Of a stretch of 64,000 nt of DNA, positions 16,579 to 26,838 are shown piece after piece. Source of the stretch: Pseudomonas orientalis (lineage in GTDB: Bacteria; Pseudomonadota; Gammaproteobacteria; Pseudomonadales; Pseudomonadaceae); contig NZ_CP018049.1 of NCBI RefSeq assembly GCF_002934065.1, positions 370,501 through 434,500 on the forward strand. Reading direction: 5' to 3'. The notes below the pieces were generated by a model, which made no database searches, was not told the DNA's origin, and was given only the letters and a program-made list of their open reading frames with translations. Each line of letters opens with the position of its first letter. The stretch's first letter is position 1. The position numbers and the translations under genes are program-made.

Positions 16579-16602
16579 AAAGACCTCCCGAAGGAGGTCT
16601 TT
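16579..16602. terminator. bidirectional terminator between the DUF gene and glnA
   Basis: AAAGACCTCC and GGAGGTCTTT form a perfect 10-bp stem with a CGAA loop. It is preceded by a run of A and followed by TTTAT, so it can act in both directions. Confidence 0.88.
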
Positions 16603-16634
16603 ATCATCACGCTACGTCAAGCAGCGCTACCGGA

Positions 16635-18041
16635 TCAGCAGCTGTAGTACAGCTCGTATTCCAGTGGGTGTACGAAGGTGCGAACCTTGATTTCTTCTTC
16701 GCTTTTGAGCTCGATGTAGGCATCGATGAAGTCGTCGCTGAACACGCCGCCCTTGGTCAGGAACGCACGGCCCTTGTCCAGTTCTTCCAGGGCTTCTTTC
16801 AGGCTGCCGCACACTTGTGGGATCTCTTTGGCCTCTTCAGGCGGCAGGTCGTACAAGTTTTTGTCGGCGGCGTCGCCAGGGTGGATCTTGTTCTGGATAC
16901 CGTCCAGGCCGGCCATGACCAGCGCAGCGAAGGCCAGGTACGGGTTGGCTGCCGGGTCCGGGAAGCGGGCTTCGATACGGCGAGCGCGCGGGCTGGACAC
17001 GTAAGGAATACGGATCGAGGCGGAACGGTTACGGGCCGAGTAGGCCAGCATTACCGGCGCTTCGAAACCTGGGACCAGACGCTTGTAGGAGTTGGTCGAC
17101 GGGTTGGTGAAGCCGTTCAGGGCCTTACCGTGCTTGATGATGCCGCCGATGAAGTACAGGGCGGTGTCGGACAGGCCGGCATAACCTTCGCCGGCGAAGG
17201 TGTTCTTGCCTTCTTTGGCGATGGACAGGTGAACGTGCATACCCGAACCGTTATCGCCGTACAGCGGCTTGGGCATGAAGGTAGCGGTACGGCCGTAGGC
17301 ATCCGCCACGTTGTGTACACAGTACTTCAGGGTCTGGACTTCGTCAGCCTTGGCGACCAGGGTGTTGAACTTCACACCGATTTCGTTCTGGCCGGCAGTC
17401 GCCACTTCGTGGTGGTGAACTTCGATGACCAGGCCCATCTCTTCCATGGCGTTGCACATGGAGGTACGGATTTCGTGGTCGTGGTCGAATGGCGGGACCG
17501 GGAAGTAGCCGCCCTTGATGCCTGGACGGTGGCCTTTGTTGCCGCCTTCCACGTCCTGGTCGGACATCCACGAACCTTGTTCGGAGAAAATCTTGAACAT
17601 CGAACCGGAGATGTCGGACTTGAACTTGACCGAATCGAAGATGAAGAATTCAGGCTCCGGGCCTACGAATACGGTGTCGCCGATACCGGTCGACTTCAGG
17701 TATTCCTCGGCACGCTTGGCGATCGCACGTGGATCGCGGTCGTAGCCTTGCATGGTCGAAGGCTCAATCACGTCGCAGACGATGATCAGGGTTGGGTCTT
17801 CGGTGAACGGGTCGAGGACGGCCGTGCTGTCGTCCGGCATCAGGATCATGTCGGAGGCTTCGATGCCTTTCCAGCCGGCGATGGAGGAACCGTCGAACAT
17901 CTTGCCTTCTTCGAAGAAAGCATCATCCAGCGCGTCGCGAGCCGGCATGGTCACGTGGTGCTGAGTACCTTTGGTGTCCGTGAAGCGCAGATCAATCCAT
18001 TTAACGTCATGATCTTTGATGAGTTGAACCGACTTCGACAT
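16635..18041 (-). CDS. glnA: glutamine synthetase type I
   Basis: GlnA makes glutamine from glutamate, ammonia and ATP as a cytoplasmic dodecamer. The 468-residue product has the GSI-beta features: DGSSIAGWK near 50 (latch/active-site region), the metal-binding and ATP motifs ([18 protein letters not shown]) and the adenylylation site Tyr397 in NLYDLPPEE. Activity is therefore likely controlled by GlnE. It is transcribed toward the small DUF gene and has its own sigma-54 promoter upstream. ntrBC are nearby but separated by the chorismate mutase and DUF genes, so they are not in one operon with it. Confidence 0.98.
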   Translation of the reverse strand: MSKSVQLIKDHDVKWIDLRFTDTKGTQHHVTMPARDALDDAFFEEGKMFDGSSIAGWKGIEASDMILMPDDSTAVLDPFTEDPTLIIVCDVIEPSTMQGYDRDPRAIAKRAEEYLKSTGIGDTVFVGPEPEFFIFDSVKFKSDISGSMFKIFSEQGSWMSDQDVEGGNKGHRPGIKGGYFPVPPFDHDHEIRTSMCNAMEEMGLVIEVHHHEVATAGQNEIGVKFNTLVAKADEVQTLKYCVHNVADAYGRTATFMPKPLYGDNGSGMHVHLSIAKEGKNTFAGEGYAGLSDTALYFIGGIIKHGKALNGFTNPSTNSYKRLVPGFEAPVMLAYSARNRSASIRIPYVSSPRARRIEARFPDPAANPYLAFAALVMAGLDGIQNKIHPGDAADKNLYDLPPEEAKEIPQVCGSLKEALEELDKGRAFLTKGGVFSDDFIDAYIELKSEEEIKVRTFVHPLEYELYYSC

Positions 18042-18142
18042 GGTGTCCTCCGGGTGGCTTCGGGCTTGGTAGTGGAGTTAGCCCTTAGAATTTGGGTGAT
18101 GCCGGCGCGGATACTCCGCCAAGGCAACCTGCCTCACAAGAG

Positions 18143-18158
18143 AGCAAATTGCATGCCA
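18143..18158 (-). promoter_or_regulatory. sigma-54 promoter of glnA
   Basis: The minus strand reads TGGCATGCAATTTGCT, matching TGGCACG-N4-TTGCW with one change. The -24 GG is at 18156-18157, the -12 GC at 18144-18145, with a predicted start near 18132 and a leader of about 90 nt. Confidence 0.78.
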
Positions 18159-18261
18159 GTGCGCCAACATGGTCTTTTTGCTTCAAAATGGCCCCTATAA
18201 CGGTGCAAACGGCCAACGAGTGATAAATGTCGCACCGCAATGTAGCGTTATTGGGTGCAAA

Positions 18262-18278
18262 TGACCTGTTTTGGTGCG
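18262..18278. promoter_or_regulatory. candidate NtrC site upstream of glnA
   Basis: TGACCTGTTTTGGTGCG matches the 17-bp NtrC consensus with an excellent right half (TTTTGGTGC) and a poor left half. It is about 105 bp upstream of the -24 box. Further GGTGCA half-sites at 18203 and 18254 could make a cluster. Confidence 0.5.
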
Positions 18279-18304
18279 TTGCACATGCGATGCATATTAA
18301 CTGG

Positions 18305-18332
18305 TTAAACCTTGAGCGATTTCCGCTATAAT
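18305..18332 (+). promoter_or_regulatory. candidate sigma-70 promoter of thiI
   Basis: TTAAAC (18305-18310) and a perfect TATAAT (18327-18332) are separated by 16 bp. Transcription would begin near 18339, about 36 nt before the thiI ATG. It is divergent from the glnA promoter. Confidence 0.5.
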
Positions 18333-18374
18333 CCGCGCCCCCCTTTTTCAGCAGGCCCGGCGCGCGCTGTTTCC

Positions 18375-19829
18375 ATGAAATTAATCGTAAAAGTCTTCCC
18401 CGAGATCACCATCAAGAGCCGACCGGTACGGATGCGTTTCATCCGTCAGTTGGCCAAGAACATCCGTGCCGTGCTCCGCGATCTGGACCCGGCTGTGGTG
18501 GTGAACGGCGTGTGGGACAATCTCGAGCTGGAAACCCGCCTGACCGACGCCAAAGCCTTGAAGGACATGACCGAGCGCCTGAGCTGCATGCCGGGCATCG
18601 CGCATTTCCTGCAAGTGGACGAGTACCCGCTGGGCGACTTCGACGACATCACCGAGAAGTGCCGGCTGCACTTTGGTGATGAGCTTGCCGGCAAGATTTT
18701 TTCGGTGCGTTGCAAGCGCGCCGGCAAGCATCCGTTCAGCTCCATGGATGTGGAGAAATACGTCGGCAGCAAGCTGCGTCGCGAGTGCGGCGCGGCCGGA
18801 ATCTCCCTCAAAGCGCCGCAAATCGAAGTGCGCATGGAAATTCGCGACCAACGGTTGTTTGTGATCCACAGCCAGCACAACAGCATCGGCGGTTACCCGC
18901 TGGGCGCCCTGGAACAGACCCTGGTGTTGATGTCCGGCGGTTTCGATTCCACGGTCGCGGCCTACCAGATCATGCGGCGCGGCCTGATGAGCCACTTCTG
19001 CTTCTTCAACCTGGGCGGTCGTGCACACGAATTGGGCGTGATGGAAGTGGCGCACTTTATCTGGAAGAAGTACGGCAGCTCCCAGCGCGTGCTATTTGTA
19101 AGCGTGCCGTTCGAAGAAGTGCTGGGCGAAATTCTCGGCAAAGTCGATAACAGTCATATGGGCGTAGTTTTGAAGCGTATGATGTTGCGCGCCGCGTCCC
19201 GGATCGCCGACCAGTTGCAGATCGATGCGCTGGTGACCGGTGAAGCGATCTCCCAGGTATCCAGCCAGACGTTGCCGAACCTGTCGTTGATCGACTGCGT
19301 GACCGAGAAGCTGGTGCTGCGCCCGCTGATCGCCAGCCACAAGCAGGACATCATCGACCTGGCAGAAGAAATCGGCACCGCCGACTTTGCCAAGCATATG
19401 CCCGAGTATTGCGGGGTCATTTCGGTGAACCCCAAGACCCACGCCAAGCGCAACCGCGTGGAGTATGAAGAACAACAGTTCGACATGGCGATTCTGGAGC
19501 GTGCGCTCGAGAACGCCAAACTGGTCCCGATCGATCGCGTCATCGACGAGCTGGGCCAGGATGTGCAGATCGAAGAAGTCAGCGAAGCCCTGGCCGGCCA
19601 GATCATCGTCGACATCCGTCACCCGGATGCCGCCGAAGACGAGCCCCTGGAGATTCCTGGCATCGACGTACAAACGCTGCCGTTTTATGCATTGAACGCG
19701 CGTTTCAAGGAACTGGATGACAGCCGTCAGTACCTGCTGTATTGCGACAAAGGCGTGATGAGTCGCCTGCATGCCCACCATTTGCTCAGTGAGGGGCATG
19801 CCAATGTGCGCGTTTATCGACCGAGCTAA
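18375..19829 (+). CDS. thiI: tRNA 4-thiouridine synthase / thiamine-thiazole sulfur carrier enzyme
   Basis: ThiI makes s4U8 in tRNA and supplies sulfur for the thiamine thiazole. The 484-residue product has an N-terminal ferredoxin-like and THUMP region (about 1-165), a PP-loop ATPase domain with SGGFDS at 187-192, and a C-terminal rhodanese domain with the persulfide Cys457 in LYCDKG. The presence of the rhodanese domain matches the gammaproteobacterial form. ATG 18375 gives the standard N-terminus [11 protein letters not shown]; a longer reading from 18312 crosses the promoter. Confidence 0.96.
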   Translation: MKLIVKVFPEITIKSRPVRMRFIRQLAKNIRAVLRDLDPAVVVNGVWDNLELETRLTDAKALKDMTERLSCMPGIAHFLQVDEYPLGDFDDITEKCRLHFGDELAGKIFSVRCKRAGKHPFSSMDVEKYVGSKLRRECGAAGISLKAPQIEVRMEIRDQRLFVIHSQHNSIGGYPLGALEQTLVLMSGGFDSTVAAYQIMRRGLMSHFCFFNLGGRAHELGVMEVAHFIWKKYGSSQRVLFVSVPFEEVLGEILGKVDNSHMGVVLKRMMLRAASRIADQLQIDALVTGEAISQVSSQTLPNLSLIDCVTEKLVLRPLIASHKQDIIDLAEEIGTADFAKHMPEYCGVISVNPKTHAKRNRVEYEEQQFDMAILERALENAKLVPIDRVIDELGQDVQIEEVSEALAGQIIVDIRHPDAAEDEPLEIPGIDVQTLPFYALNARFKELDDSRQYLLYCDKGVMSRLHAHHLLSEGHANVRVYRPS

Positions 19830-19968
19830 GAGCCCGGGGCTGTTTGCCTGTGGCCTGCGTCACCGGCCCCCCGACTCTGCCGTCAAGCTGTAACGGCAAG
19901 GCCTGACTCTACTGTTAATCGCTGCCACGACCTGTCAGCACACCGAATCCTCTGATCGAGATACACAA

Positions 19969-21789
19969 GTGATCGAAAATCTACGTAACATCGCCATCAT
20001 TGCTCACGTTGACCATGGTAAAACCACCCTGGTAGACAAACTCCTGCGTCAATCCGGCACCCTGGAGCGCAACGAGCTCAACGACGAGCGCGTGATGGAC
20101 TCCAACGACCAGGAAAAAGAGCGCGGTATTACCATCCTGGCGAAAAACACCGCCATCAACTGGAACGGCTACCACATCAACATCGTGGACACCCCGGGCC
20201 ACGCCGACTTCGGCGGCGAAGTAGAACGCGTAATGTCGATGGTTGACTCCGTTCTGCTGCTGGTTGACGCTCAAGACGGCCCTATGCCGCAAACCCGTTT
20301 CGTGACCAAGAAGGCGTTCGAAGCCGGCCTGCGTCCGATCGTGTGCATCAACAAGGTTGACCGTCCAGGCGCGCGTCCGGACTGGGTTCTGGACCAGATC
20401 TTCGACCTGTTCGACAACCTCGGCGCTACCGAAGAACAGCTGGACTTCCAAGTCATCTACGCCTCGGCCCTGAACGGTATTGCCGGTCTGGAACACACCG
20501 CCATGGCGGAAGACATGACCCCGCTGTACCAAGCAATCGTTGACCACGTTCCACCACCGAAGGTTGACCGTGACGGTCCGTTCCAGATGCAAATCTCGGC
20601 ACTGGACTACAACAGCTTCCTGGGTGTTATCGGCGTTGGCCGTATCGCGCGTGGCAGCGTCAAGCCGAACACCCCGGTTGTTGCCATCGGCGCCGACGGC
20701 AAGAAGCGTAACGGTCGTATCCTGAAGCTGATGGGTCACCACGGCCTGCACCGCATCGACGTTGAAGAAGCCTTCGCCGGTGACATCGTGTGCGTCAGCG
20801 GCATGGACTCGCTGTTCATCTCCGACACCCTGTGCCAGCCGGACACCGTCGAGGCGATGAAGCCTCTGACCGTTGACGAGCCAACCGTTTCCATGACCTT
20901 CCAGGTGAACGACTCGCCGTTCTGCGGTAAGGAAGGCAAGTTCGTGACCTCCCGTAACATCAAGGAGCGTCTGGACAAAGAGCTGCTGTACAACGTTGCA
21001 CTGCGCGTTGAAGAAGGCGACTCGGCCGACAAGTTCAAGGTCTCCGGCCGTGGTGAGCTGCACCTCTCGGTACTGATCGAAACCATGCGTCGCGAAGGCT
21101 TCGAAATGGGTGTTGGTCGTCCGGAAGTGATCATCCGTCAGGTTGACGGCGTGAAGCAGGAACCGTTCGAAAACGTCACCATCGACACCCCTGAAGAATC
21201 CCAGGGCAAGGTCATGGAAGAGATGGGCCTGCGTAAGGGCGACCTGACCAACATGGTGCCGGATGGCAAGGGCCGTGTACGTCTGGAATACAACATCCCT
21301 GCGCGTGGCCTGATCGGTTTCCGTAACCAGTTCCTGACCCTGACCAACGGTGCTGGCATCCTGACCTCGATCTTCGATCGCTACGACACCATGAAGTCCG
21401 GCGACATGTCCGGTCGTCAGAACGGTGTTCTGGTATCGGTAGAAACCGGCAAGGCGCTGACCTACTCCCTGGAAACCCTTCAGGCACGTGGCAAGCTGTT
21501 CGTTGAACACGGTCAAGAGATCTACAACGGTCAGATCGTTGGTCTGAACAGCCGTGACAACGACATGGGCGTCAACCCAACCAAAGGCAAGAAGCTCGAC
21601 AACATGCGTGCTTCGGGTAAAGACGAAACCATCGCTCTGGTTCCACCTGTTCGCTTCACCCTGGAACAGGCCCTGGAATTCATCCAGGACGACGAGCTGT
21701 GTGAAGTCACGCCTAAGTCGATCCGCCTGCGTAAGAAGATCCTGGACGAAGGCGAGCGTACCCGCGCTGCCAAGAAAGCCAAGAACTGA
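19969..21789 (+). CDS. typA: translational GTPase TypA/BipA
   Basis: TypA is a ribosome-associated GTPase involved in 50S assembly and in stress and virulence responses. The 606-residue protein has an EF-G-like layout: a G domain (G1 AHVDHGKT at 12-19, G3 DTPGHADF, G4 NKVDRPGA), a beta-barrel domain II, domains III and V, and the TypA-specific C-terminal domain. The start is GTG at 19969, which yields the typical [17 protein letters not shown]-terminus. A strong terminator follows 20 bp after the stop. Confidence 0.96.
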   Translation: MIENLRNIAIIAHVDHGKTTLVDKLLRQSGTLERNELNDERVMDSNDQEKERGITILAKNTAINWNGYHINIVDTPGHADFGGEVERVMSMVDSVLLLVDAQDGPMPQTRFVTKKAFEAGLRPIVCINKVDRPGARPDWVLDQIFDLFDNLGATEEQLDFQVIYASALNGIAGLEHTAMAEDMTPLYQAIVDHVPPPKVDRDGPFQMQISALDYNSFLGVIGVGRIARGSVKPNTPVVAIGADGKKRNGRILKLMGHHGLHRIDVEEAFAGDIVCVSGMDSLFISDTLCQPDTVEAMKPLTVDEPTVSMTFQVNDSPFCGKEGKFVTSRNIKERLDKELLYNVALRVEEGDSADKFKVSGRGELHLSVLIETMRREGFEMGVGRPEVIIRQVDGVKQEPFENVTIDTPEESQGKVMEEMGLRKGDLTNMVPDGKGRVRLEYNIPARGLIGFRNQFLTLTNGAGILTSIFDRYDTMKSGDMSGRQNGVLVSVETGKALTYSLETLQARGKLFVEHGQEIYNGQIVGLNSRDNDMGVNPTKGKKLDNMRASGKDETIALVPPVRFTLEQALEFIQDDELCEVTPKSIRLRKKILDEGERTRAAKKAKN

Positions 21790-21810
21790 GTTAACTCAGG
21801 CTGAATGAAA

Positions 21811-21845
21811 AACGCCCCCGGTCGAAAGGCCGGGGGCGTTTTTTT
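21811..21845 (+). terminator. rho-independent terminator of typA
   Basis: AACGCCCCCGG and CCGGGGGCGTT form an 11-bp stem, followed by T(5+2). The T-tract is on the plus strand, so this serves typA. Confidence 0.93.
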
Positions 21846-21880
21846 ATGCCTGCTGTTTGTGTGGTGTCTGTACTGGCCCT

Positions 21881-21952
21881 ATCGGGGGCAAGCCCCCTCC
21901 CACATTTTGATCTGTGAACACATTCAAGTGTGGGAGGGGGCTTGCCCCCGAT
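21881..21952. repeat. REP pair in everted (tail-to-tail) orientation
   Basis: Two GGGGGC-class REPs point away from each other (ATCGGGGG outside at both ends) with about 23 bp between their GTGGGAGG ends. This is opposite to the facing REPINs and resembles the junction left when two REPIN halves abut. It lies between the typA terminator and the converging YkgJ-family gene. Confidence 0.88.
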
Positions 21953-21982
21953 GAGGCCCTTGAGAGCCCCACAAACCCTGGA

Positions 21983-22417
21983 TCAGAACTTATCGAGGGT
22001 CTTGAACTTGGTCTCGCGCACCACTTCTTTCGGCTTGTACGCGCAATACCCCGGCCGCGGGCCGATCTTGGGGTGATTGCGGCAGGTATCCGGGCGCTTG
22101 TCATAAATAGTGCAGAAGCGCGTCTTACGATCCAGGTACAAGCAATCATTGTTGCTCATGCGCTGCAGGGTAAAAATCTCGGATTTATTGTTGTAGCGCT
22201 CGACGATGCCTTCCTTTTGCAAGCGCTTGGCGATGTTCTTCGGCGGGTCGCCGCGCTCGAACTCATCGACGATGCCAATGCGGATCAGGTCCTTGATCTT
22301 CACCTCGACCGGCAGCGTGCAGCAGCTGGACACGCAGCCGCCGCACATGTGGGCGGAATATTTCTGCCAGGTCTCGAGACGGTCGAGTTCCGCGGCGGCG
22401 ATCAGTTGAGGCTTCAT
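21983..22417 (-). CDS. YkgJ family cysteine cluster protein
   Basis: A 144-residue cytoplasmic protein with the Cys cluster of the YkgJ/CxxCxxxCC family (UPF0153): MCGGCVSSCC near residues 24-33, CLYL near 93, CTIYDKRPDTCRNHP near 103 and a late Cys. The spacing suggests a metal or iron-sulfur site. The biochemical role is not known. Start 22417 gives MKPQLIAAAELDRLETWQKY; longer starts enter poorly coding sequence. It is a single gene converging on typA. Confidence 0.88.
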   Translation of the reverse strand: MKPQLIAAAELDRLETWQKYSAHMCGGCVSSCCTLPVEVKIKDLIRIGIVDEFERGDPPKNIAKRLQKEGIVERYNNKSEIFTLQRMSNNDCLYLDRKTRFCTIYDKRPDTCRNHPKIGPRPGYCAYKPKEVVRETKFKTLDKF

Positions 22418-22645
22418 CGGGGTTCCAAAAGGTGGGGCTGTATCCGGGCGCGCGATCATACCGGGATTGGTGGTTTTTTGAACAATCTTTTCAGGGTTTC
22501 TGCGCGAACGGCGATCGGGCACGACCTCTGCATCAAATTCACGCAACCGTGAATGAGTTAAAAAATTGACGAACCAGAGCGTCTACCGTCTGTCAGACCG
22601 TCTAGGCTCTAGCAACTCCTTCTATCTCGCCCGAGGTCGCAATTG

Positions 22646-25096
22646 ATGTCTCAGGAACCACTTGCACGAGAAGCAGAGGTAGCCGCATTTCGCGATGCCG
22701 TCTTGACCAAACTCACCTACGCGGTGGGCAAGGACCCGGACCACGCCTTCGACCATGACTGGTTCGAGGCCATTGCCCTGGCCGCACGCGACCAGATGGT
22801 CGACCACTGGATGGACCACACGCGGCGCATCTACCGCAAAGGCCAGAAGCGCGTGTATTACCTCTCGCTGGAATTTCTTATCGGCCGCCTGCTCTACGAC
22901 AGCCTGAGCAACCTTGGCGTGTTGGAGATCGCTCGCGAAGCCCTGTCCGAGCTCGGCGTCGACCTTGAGCGCATTCGCCTGCTCGAACCCGACGCGGCGC
23001 TTGGCAACGGTGGCCTGGGCCGCCTGGCGGCGTGCTTCATGGAAAGTATGTCGACCCTGGGCATTGCCGGTCACGGTTATGGCATTCGTTACGAGCACGG
23101 CTTGTTCCGCCAGGCAATTGTCGATGGCTGGCAGCAGGAGCAGACCGAACGCTGGCTGGATTTCGGCAACCCCTGGGAGTTCGAACGCGCCGAAGTGATC
23201 TACCCGATCGGTTTCGGCGGCAGCGTGGAAACCCTGGCGGACGCGTCCGGCAAGATGATTCAGGTGTGGTCGCCCAGCGAAACCGTACGCGCGGTGGCCT
23301 ATGACACCCCGGTAGTCGGCTGGCGTGGCGCCAGCGTCAACACACTGCGCCTGTGGCGTGCCCGCGCGGTGGAAGACCTGCACCTGGAACGCTTCAACGC
23401 CGGTGACCACCTGGGCGCCGTGGCCGAGGTGGCCCGCGCCGAAAGCATCTCCCGCGTGCTTTACCCGGCCGACAGCACCGAAGCGGGGCAGGAGCTGCGC
23501 CTGCGTCAGGAATACTTCTTCGTGTCCGCCTCGTTGCAGGACTTGCTGCGCCGCCACAAGAACATGCACGGCACGGTGCTGAGCCTGGGCGAACATGCCG
23601 CCATCCAGCTCAACGACACCCACCCGTCCATCGCCGTGGCCGAGTTGATGCGCCAGTTGGTCGACCTGCACGATATCCCGTGGGAGGCCGCGTGGGACGT
23701 CACCGTCGAAACGCTTTCCTACACCAACCACACCTTGTTGCCCGAGGCGTTGGAAACCTGGCCTGTCGGCTTGATGGAACGCATGCTGCCCCGGCACATG
23801 CAGATCATCTACCTGATCAACGCCCGACACATCGACTCGCTGCGCGCCAAGGGCATTCATGACTTCGACGTACTGCGCGCGGTGTCATTGATTGAAGAGG
23901 ACAACGGCCGTCGCGTACGCATGGGCAACCTGGCGTTCCTCGGTTCCCACAGTGTCAACGGCGTGTCCGGGCTGCACACTCAACTGATGCGCAGCACGGT
24001 GTTTTCCGAACTGCATAAGCTCTACCCGGAGCGCATCAACAACAAAACCAACGGCATCACCTTCCGTCGCTGGCTGTACCAGGCCAATCCCAAGCTCACG
24101 TCGATGCTGGTGGACGCGCTGGGCCCGGACATTCTCGACACCATGGAAACGCGGCTGGGCGAGCTGGAAACCTTCGCCGAGAAGCAGACCTTCCGCAAAG
24201 CCTTCGCCGACCAACGCCTGCACAGCAAGCGGGCGCTGGCCGACATCATCCATGAGCGCCTGGGCATTTCGGTGAACCCGGCGGCAATGTTCGACGTGCA
24301 GGTCAAGCGGATTCACGAGTACAAGCGCCAGTTGCTCAACCTGCTGCACACCGTGGCGTTGTACCAGGCGATCCGCGCCGAGCCGGAAGTCGATTGGGTG
24401 CCGCGGGTGAAAATCTTCGCCGGCAAGGCGGCGGCGAGTTATCACCAGGCCAAGCTGATCATCAAGCTGACCAACGACATCGCCCGCACCGTCAACAACG
24501 ACCCGACCGTGCGCGACCTGCTCAAGGTGGTGTTCCTGCCCAACTACAACGTCAGCCTGGCGGAAAGCATCATTCCGGCGGCGGATTTGTCGGAGCAGAT
24601 TTCCACCGCCGGTTTCGAGGCGTCGGGTACCAGTAACATGAAGTTCGGCCTCAACGGCGCGCTGACCATCGGCACCATGGACGGCGCCAACGTGGAGATG
24701 CACGAGCGCGTGGGCGCCGAGCATATGTTCATCTTCGGCCTCAGTGCCCAGCAGGTGGAAGCCCGCAAGCATGCCGGCGAATTCAATGCAGGGCCGGATA
24801 TTGCCGCGTCCCACCGGTTGAACGATGTGCTGCAAGCGATCCGTGGCGGGGTGTTCTCGCCGGATGATCCGGGCCGGTATGTGGGGTTGATCGACGGGCT
24901 GATCGACTACGACCGCTTCCTGGTGTGTGCCGACTTCGACTCCTACTGGGACGCCCAGGCGCGGGTCGAGGCGCATTGGCACGACTCCAAGGCCTGGTGG
25001 CGCTCGGCGGTGTTGAACACGGCGCGGATGGGCTGGTTCAGCTCGGACCGTACCATCCGCGAATACGCCACCGAAATCTGGAAAGCCCTCGACTAA
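22646..25096 (+). CDS. glgP: glycogen/maltodextrin phosphorylase
   Basis: GlgP releases glucose-1-phosphate from alpha-1,4-glucans using pyridoxal phosphate. The 816-residue protein is a family GT35 enzyme of full length, with the PLP lysine Lys666 in SGTSNMKFGLNGAL, the catalytic-site segments RIHEYKRQ and NGGLGRLAACF, and KTNGITFRRWL. The N-terminal allosteric region is bacterial-like. ATG 22646 follows GAGG by 9 nt. It stands apart from the glg/tre genes but next to fbp, another gluconeogenic/carbon storage gene. Confidence 0.95.
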   Translation: MSQEPLAREAEVAAFRDAVLTKLTYAVGKDPDHAFDHDWFEAIALAARDQMVDHWMDHTRRIYRKGQKRVYYLSLEFLIGRLLYDSLSNLGVLEIAREALSELGVDLERIRLLEPDAALGNGGLGRLAACFMESMSTLGIAGHGYGIRYEHGLFRQAIVDGWQQEQTERWLDFGNPWEFERAEVIYPIGFGGSVETLADASGKMIQVWSPSETVRAVAYDTPVVGWRGASVNTLRLWRARAVEDLHLERFNAGDHLGAVAEVARAESISRVLYPADSTEAGQELRLRQEYFFVSASLQDLLRRHKNMHGTVLSLGEHAAIQLNDTHPSIAVAELMRQLVDLHDIPWEAAWDVTVETLSYTNHTLLPEALETWPVGLMERMLPRHMQIIYLINARHIDSLRAKGIHDFDVLRAVSLIEEDNGRRVRMGNLAFLGSHSVNGVSGLHTQLMRSTVFSELHKLYPERINNKTNGITFRRWLYQANPKLTSMLVDALGPDILDTMETRLGELETFAEKQTFRKAFADQRLHSKRALADIIHERLGISVNPAAMFDVQVKRIHEYKRQLLNLLHTVALYQAIRAEPEVDWVPRVKIFAGKAAASYHQAKLIIKLTNDIARTVNNDPTVRDLLKVVFLPNYNVSLAESIIPAADLSEQISTAGFEASGTSNMKFGLNGALTIGTMDGANVEMHERVGAEHMFIFGLSAQQVEARKHAGEFNAGPDIAASHRLNDVLQAIRGGVFSPDDPGRYVGLIDGLIDYDRFLVCADFDSYWDAQARVEAHWHDSKAWWRSAVLNTARMGWFSSDRTIREYATEIWKALD

Positions 25097-25111
25097 CTAA
25101 CGCAATACAAC

Positions 25112-25203
25112 ATGTGGGAGGGGGCTTGCCCCCGATTGCGCAGTGTCAGTTTACACAGGTGTCGACTGGTACACCGCCATCGGGGGCAAGCCCCCTCCCA
25201 CAT
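25112..25203. repeat. REPIN (GGGGGC class)
   Basis: Facing REP doublet 15 bp after the glgP stop, between glgP and fbp. Confidence 0.9.
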
Positions 25204-25266
25204 TGGGTTCTGTGTAAATACAGCGCGGCCCGTTGCGCCACGCCGTGAACTCTATTGGCGTTAAAT

Positions 25267-25280
25267 CCTCTGATTAGAGG
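25267..25280. promoter_or_regulatory. palindrome upstream of fbp
   Basis: CCTCT-GATT-AGAGG is a perfect 5-bp dyad 63 bp upstream of the fbp ATG. It may be an operator; no regulator is recognised. Confidence 0.35.
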
Positions 25281-25343
25281 AAATACGCCCCGACTCGCGT
25301 TAAACTGCGCGGGTTTTCAGCCCCCCATTCTCCGGAGCCTTCC

Positions 25344-26351
25344 ATGTCCCGCGTTACCTTGAGTCGCTATTTGATCGAGCAGACCCGCAGCAACAACACG
25401 CCTGCCGATCTGCGCTTCCTTATCGAAGTGGTGGCGCGTGCCTGTAAGGAAATCAGCCACGCCGTGTCCAAAGGCGCACTGGGTGGTGTCCTGGGCAGCA
25501 TGGGCACTGAAAACGTGCAGGGCGAAGTGCAGAAGAAGCTCGACGTCATCTCCAACGAGATCCTGCTCGAAGCCAACGAATGGGGCGGTCACCTGGCCGG
25601 CATGGCGTCCGAAGAAATGGACAATGCCTACCAGATCCCGGGTAAATACCCTAAAGGCGCGTACCTGCTGGTATTCGACCCACTGGACGGCTCGTCCAAC
25701 ATCGACATCAATGCCCCGGTCGGCACCATCTTCTCGGTACTGCGTTGCCCGAACGAATACCTGAGCCAGAACGAAGCCCTGAACGAAAAGGCCTTCCTGC
25801 AGCCCGGCACCGAGCAGGTCGCCGCCGGTTACGCGATCTACGGCCCGCAGACCATGCTGGTCCTGACCCTGGGCGATGGCGTCAAGGGCTTCACCCTGGA
25901 CCGCGAAATGGGCAGCTTCGTACTCACCCACGAAGACATCTCCATTCCTGCCTCCACCCAGGAATTCGCGATCAACATGTCCAACCAGCGTCACTGGGAA
26001 GAACCGGTGAAACGCTATGTCAACGAATTGATGGAAGGCGAAGAAGGCCCGTTGAAGAAAAACTTCAACATGCGCTGGGTCGCGGCCATGGTGGCCGACG
26101 TGCACCGCATCCTGACCCGTGGCGGTCTGTTCATGTACCCACGTGACAGCCGCGAGCCTTCCAAGCCGGGCAAGCTGCGCCTGATGTACGAAGCCAACCC
26201 GATGTCGTTTCTGGTTGAGCAGGCGGGCGGTGCGTCCACTGACGGCCACCAGCGCATCCTCGACATCCAGCCCGAAGGCCTGCACCAGCGAGTGGCGGTG
26301 TTCCTGGGTTCGAAGGAAGAAGTTGAGCGTGTGACGGCTTATCACAAGTAG
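25344..26351 (+). CDS. fbp: class I fructose-1,6-bisphosphatase
   Basis: Fbp hydrolyses fructose-1,6-bisphosphate, the committed step of gluconeogenesis; it matters in pseudomonads, which lack phosphofructokinase. The 335-residue sequence shows the Li+-sensitive phosphatase motif [11 protein letters not shown] near 111-121 and, later, the metal/substrate segments [19 protein letters not shown]. The ATG follows CCGGAG by 7 nt. Confidence 0.97.
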   Translation: MSRVTLSRYLIEQTRSNNTPADLRFLIEVVARACKEISHAVSKGALGGVLGSMGTENVQGEVQKKLDVISNEILLEANEWGGHLAGMASEEMDNAYQIPGKYPKGAYLLVFDPLDGSSNIDINAPVGTIFSVLRCPNEYLSQNEALNEKAFLQPGTEQVAAGYAIYGPQTMLVLTLGDGVKGFTLDREMGSFVLTHEDISIPASTQEFAINMSNQRHWEEPVKRYVNELMEGEEGPLKKNFNMRWVAAMVADVHRILTRGGLFMYPRDSREPSKPGKLRLMYEANPMSFLVEQAGGASTDGHQRILDIQPEGLHQRVAVFLGSKEEVERVTAYHK

Positions 26352-26352
26352 G

Positions 26353-26368
26353 CGCGAGCTTGCTCGCG
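26353..26368. repeat. single REP of the second class
   Basis: CGCGAGC-TT-GCTCGCG begins next to the fbp stop codon. It is a solitary half of the element seen at 15912-16013. Confidence 0.75.
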
Positions 26369-26427
26369 AAAAGCTGACAGGCGACGCGGGCATCCAGACA
26401 GCCCGCTTCATGATCGTTCCTACCCTG

Positions 26428-26464
26428 AGCCCCGAAACGTTTCAGCGTTTTCGGGGCTTTTTTG
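26428..26464 (+). terminator. rho-independent terminator after fbp
   Basis: AGCCCCGAAACG and CGTTTTCGGGGCT form a long stem followed by seven T. It is 75 bp downstream of the fbp stop. Confidence 0.92.
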
Positions 26465-26553
26465 TTTTCGTTCGTCGGGAACCAGACACCTCTTTTCCCT
26501 TCTAAGCTTCTGGCAGATACCCCAGCTGCTTTGTCTCTCCAGGAGCTTTTTCC

Positions 26554-26808
26554 ATGTCTTTACGCCGTCTCGCCCTGCTGGCTTTTTGCGTGCTGTTGGC
26601 CGCTTGCAGCAAGGTCAACCAAGAAAATTACCAGAAGCTGTCGGCCGGCATGGCCAAGGCCGAGGTGGAGTCGTTGCTGGGCAAGCCGACCGATTGTTCC
26701 GGCGCACTGGGCATGTCCAGTTGCACCTGGGGCGATAAAAACAGCTTTATCAGCGTGCAGTATGCCGGTGACAAGGTTCTGATGTTTTCCGGGCAAGGCC
26801 TGAAGTAA
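26554..26808 (+). CDS. small SmpA/OmlA-like lipoprotein
   Basis: The 84-residue protein has a lipoprotein signal peptide with lipobox LLAAC (Cys at residue 18). The mature part, NYQKLSAGMAKAEVESLLGKP, resembles the start of BamE/SmpA-type folds, in which a short repeat KxxxGMxxxEVxxLLGxP is typical. Two further Cys (TDC and SSC) are present and may form a disulfide. Likely an envelope lipoprotein of unknown function. CAGGAG lies 9 nt before the ATG. The lipocalin gene follows 30 bp downstream and may be co-transcribed. Confidence 0.82.
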   Translation: MSLRRLALLAFCVLLAACSKVNQENYQKLSAGMAKAEVESLLGKPTDCSGALGMSSCTWGDKNSFISVQYAGDKVLMFSGQGLK

Positions 26809-26838
26809 ACCGGGGCGCGAGCCTGCGGGAGAAGAAGA

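Noticed and set aside
19981-21516. 511-codon minus-strand frame antisense to typA
   Set aside because: Shadow of the highly biased codon usage of typA; composition is unlike a protein.
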